Positions 22,312 to 22,648 of a DNA stretch of 22,648 bases are shown here, piece after piece. The DNA comes from an uncultured Clostridia bacterium (GTDB lineage Bacteria; Bacillota; Clostridia; TANB77; CAG-465). Position numbers and translations under genes: made by a program. The DNA is taken from assembly GCA_934169925.1 (NCBI GenBank), contig CAKPOO010000013.1, positions 1-22,648 on the forward strand. Direction: 5' to 3'. Below the pieces are notes generated by a model that worked only from the letters and a program-made list of their open reading frames with translations, was not told the origin of the DNA and made no database searches. Position 1 is the first letter of the stretch, and every line of letters begins with the position of its first letter.

Positions 22312-22533
22312 ATGAATATTGAAAATTTTGTAGGAATACCTTTAAGAATAAAATTAGTAAATGGAAAAATTGCTTTTTCAAATAATAGTAGCAAATTAAG
22401 CTGCATAGAATACGCTGATGGTACACGAATGAGTAATTTTGTAAAATATAAAATAATCAATTATTTTTCTAAATGGTTAAACGATAATAATTTACTATCA
22501 TCAGAAATAACTACAACTTTTGAACAATTATAA
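22312..22533 (+). CDS. Small orphan protein
   Basis: A 73-residue soluble protein: a short beta-rich start (NFVGIPLRIKLVNGKIAFSN), a central ADGTRMSNFVKYKIINYF helix and a C-terminal helix with NDNNLLSSEITTTFEQL. I do not recognise it. The ATG follows AAAGGAG seven bases upstream, and a perfect hairpin terminator follows at once, which together make it a convincing gene despite its size. Confidence 0.7.
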   Translation: MNIENFVGIPLRIKLVNGKIAFSNNSSKLSCIEYADGTRMSNFVKYKIINYFSKWLNDNNLLSSEITTTFEQL

Positions 22534-22535
22534 AT

Positions 22536-22571
22536 AAAAAACTTACGAACAATAAAGCTCGTAAGTTTTTT
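22536..22571. terminator. Bidirectional terminator after the 22312 gene
   Basis: AAAAACTTACGA ... TCGTAAGTTTTT, 12-bp stem with a 10-base loop; A-run and T-run on opposite sides. It would also end a minus-strand gene arriving from the right edge. Confidence 0.88.
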
Positions 22572-22648
22572 ATGGAGCCTTAACTTTTCTTATATTCGAA
22601 AAATTATACTCCCAAGATTGATTAAATCAACTAAATAGATTATATAAA
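22570..22648 (-). pseudogene. Possible C-terminal end of a minus-strand gene, interrupted
   Basis: A minus-strand frame ends QSWEYNFSNIRKVKAP and TAA at 22570, just inside a bidirectional terminator, and looks protein-like. Reading back toward the edge, the same frame meets TGA at 22629-22627, preceded by open codons (LYNLFS). It may be the end of a gene disrupted by a stop. Too short to identify. Confidence 0.3.

Noticed and set aside
1..22648. Genetic code 4 (TGA = Trp)
   Set aside because: Intact genes use many TGG Trp codons and no in-frame TGA; a code-4 genome this AT-rich would use mostly TGA.

Overview
The window is very AT-rich, with compact genes, clear Shine-Dalgarno sites (AGGAGG/GGAG types), TTGAAA-17-TATAAT promoters (several with a TGN extension) and many short hairpin-plus-T-run terminators. 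It reads with standard codons: Trp is TGG throughout, and stops are TAA or TAG. This fits a low-GC Bacillota, most like the uncultured gut Clostridia or Mollicutes-like lineages; I cannot name the species. No rRNA, tRNA, CRISPR array, intact IS or prophage module was found. The gene content looks chromosomal and accessory: regulators, nucleotide-type hydrolases, membrane proteins and several orphan families.

Layout: 1-2516 is a minus-strand run holding the start of an HD phosphohydrolase (cut by the window edge), a NADAR-family N-glycosidase, a membrane-anchored XRE regulator with a probable autoregulatory operator, a small membrane protein and a HAD 5'-nucleotidase-like phosphatase. A lone plus-strand orphan (2796-3182) follows. 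3255-5560 holds a broken HAD gene, an unusual fusion of a RelA/SpoT-like HD hydrolase to a P-loop kinase-like domain, an orphan start site and the N-terminal stub of a family 2 glycosyltransferase. 5600-9282 carries an ABC exporter half-transporter, an unknown protein, a small membrane protein, a maltose/galactoside O-acetyltransferase and a small orphan. 9396-11928 is a LemA-DUF2207 operon. 12071-12936 encodes two overlapping beta-rich proteins, one resembling SpaA/Cna-B-like folds. 13076-15220 holds two membrane-anchored unknowns and an S66 LD-carboxypeptidase-like peptidase.

15392-17682 is a plus-strand operon of HAD phosphatase, MATE-like transporter and HD phosphohydrolase. 17764-20996 is a minus-strand cluster: a 561-residue protein whose N-terminus resembles ADP-ribosyltransferase folds, a 145-residue unknown and a PlsC-like acyltransferase. 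It is preceded by a consensus promoter and a perfect 20-bp palindrome followed by a T-run, so the cluster may be attenuated or repressed. 21180-22533 holds a membrane orphan and a 73-residue orphan.

The strongest leads for something undescribed are the ART-like/acyltransferase cluster with its palindromic leader, the HD-kinase fusion, and the HAD-MATE-HD operon. Both HAD and HD hydrolases are over-represented: three HD proteins and two intact plus one broken HAD in under 23 kb. None of the 26 complete genes ends in TGA.
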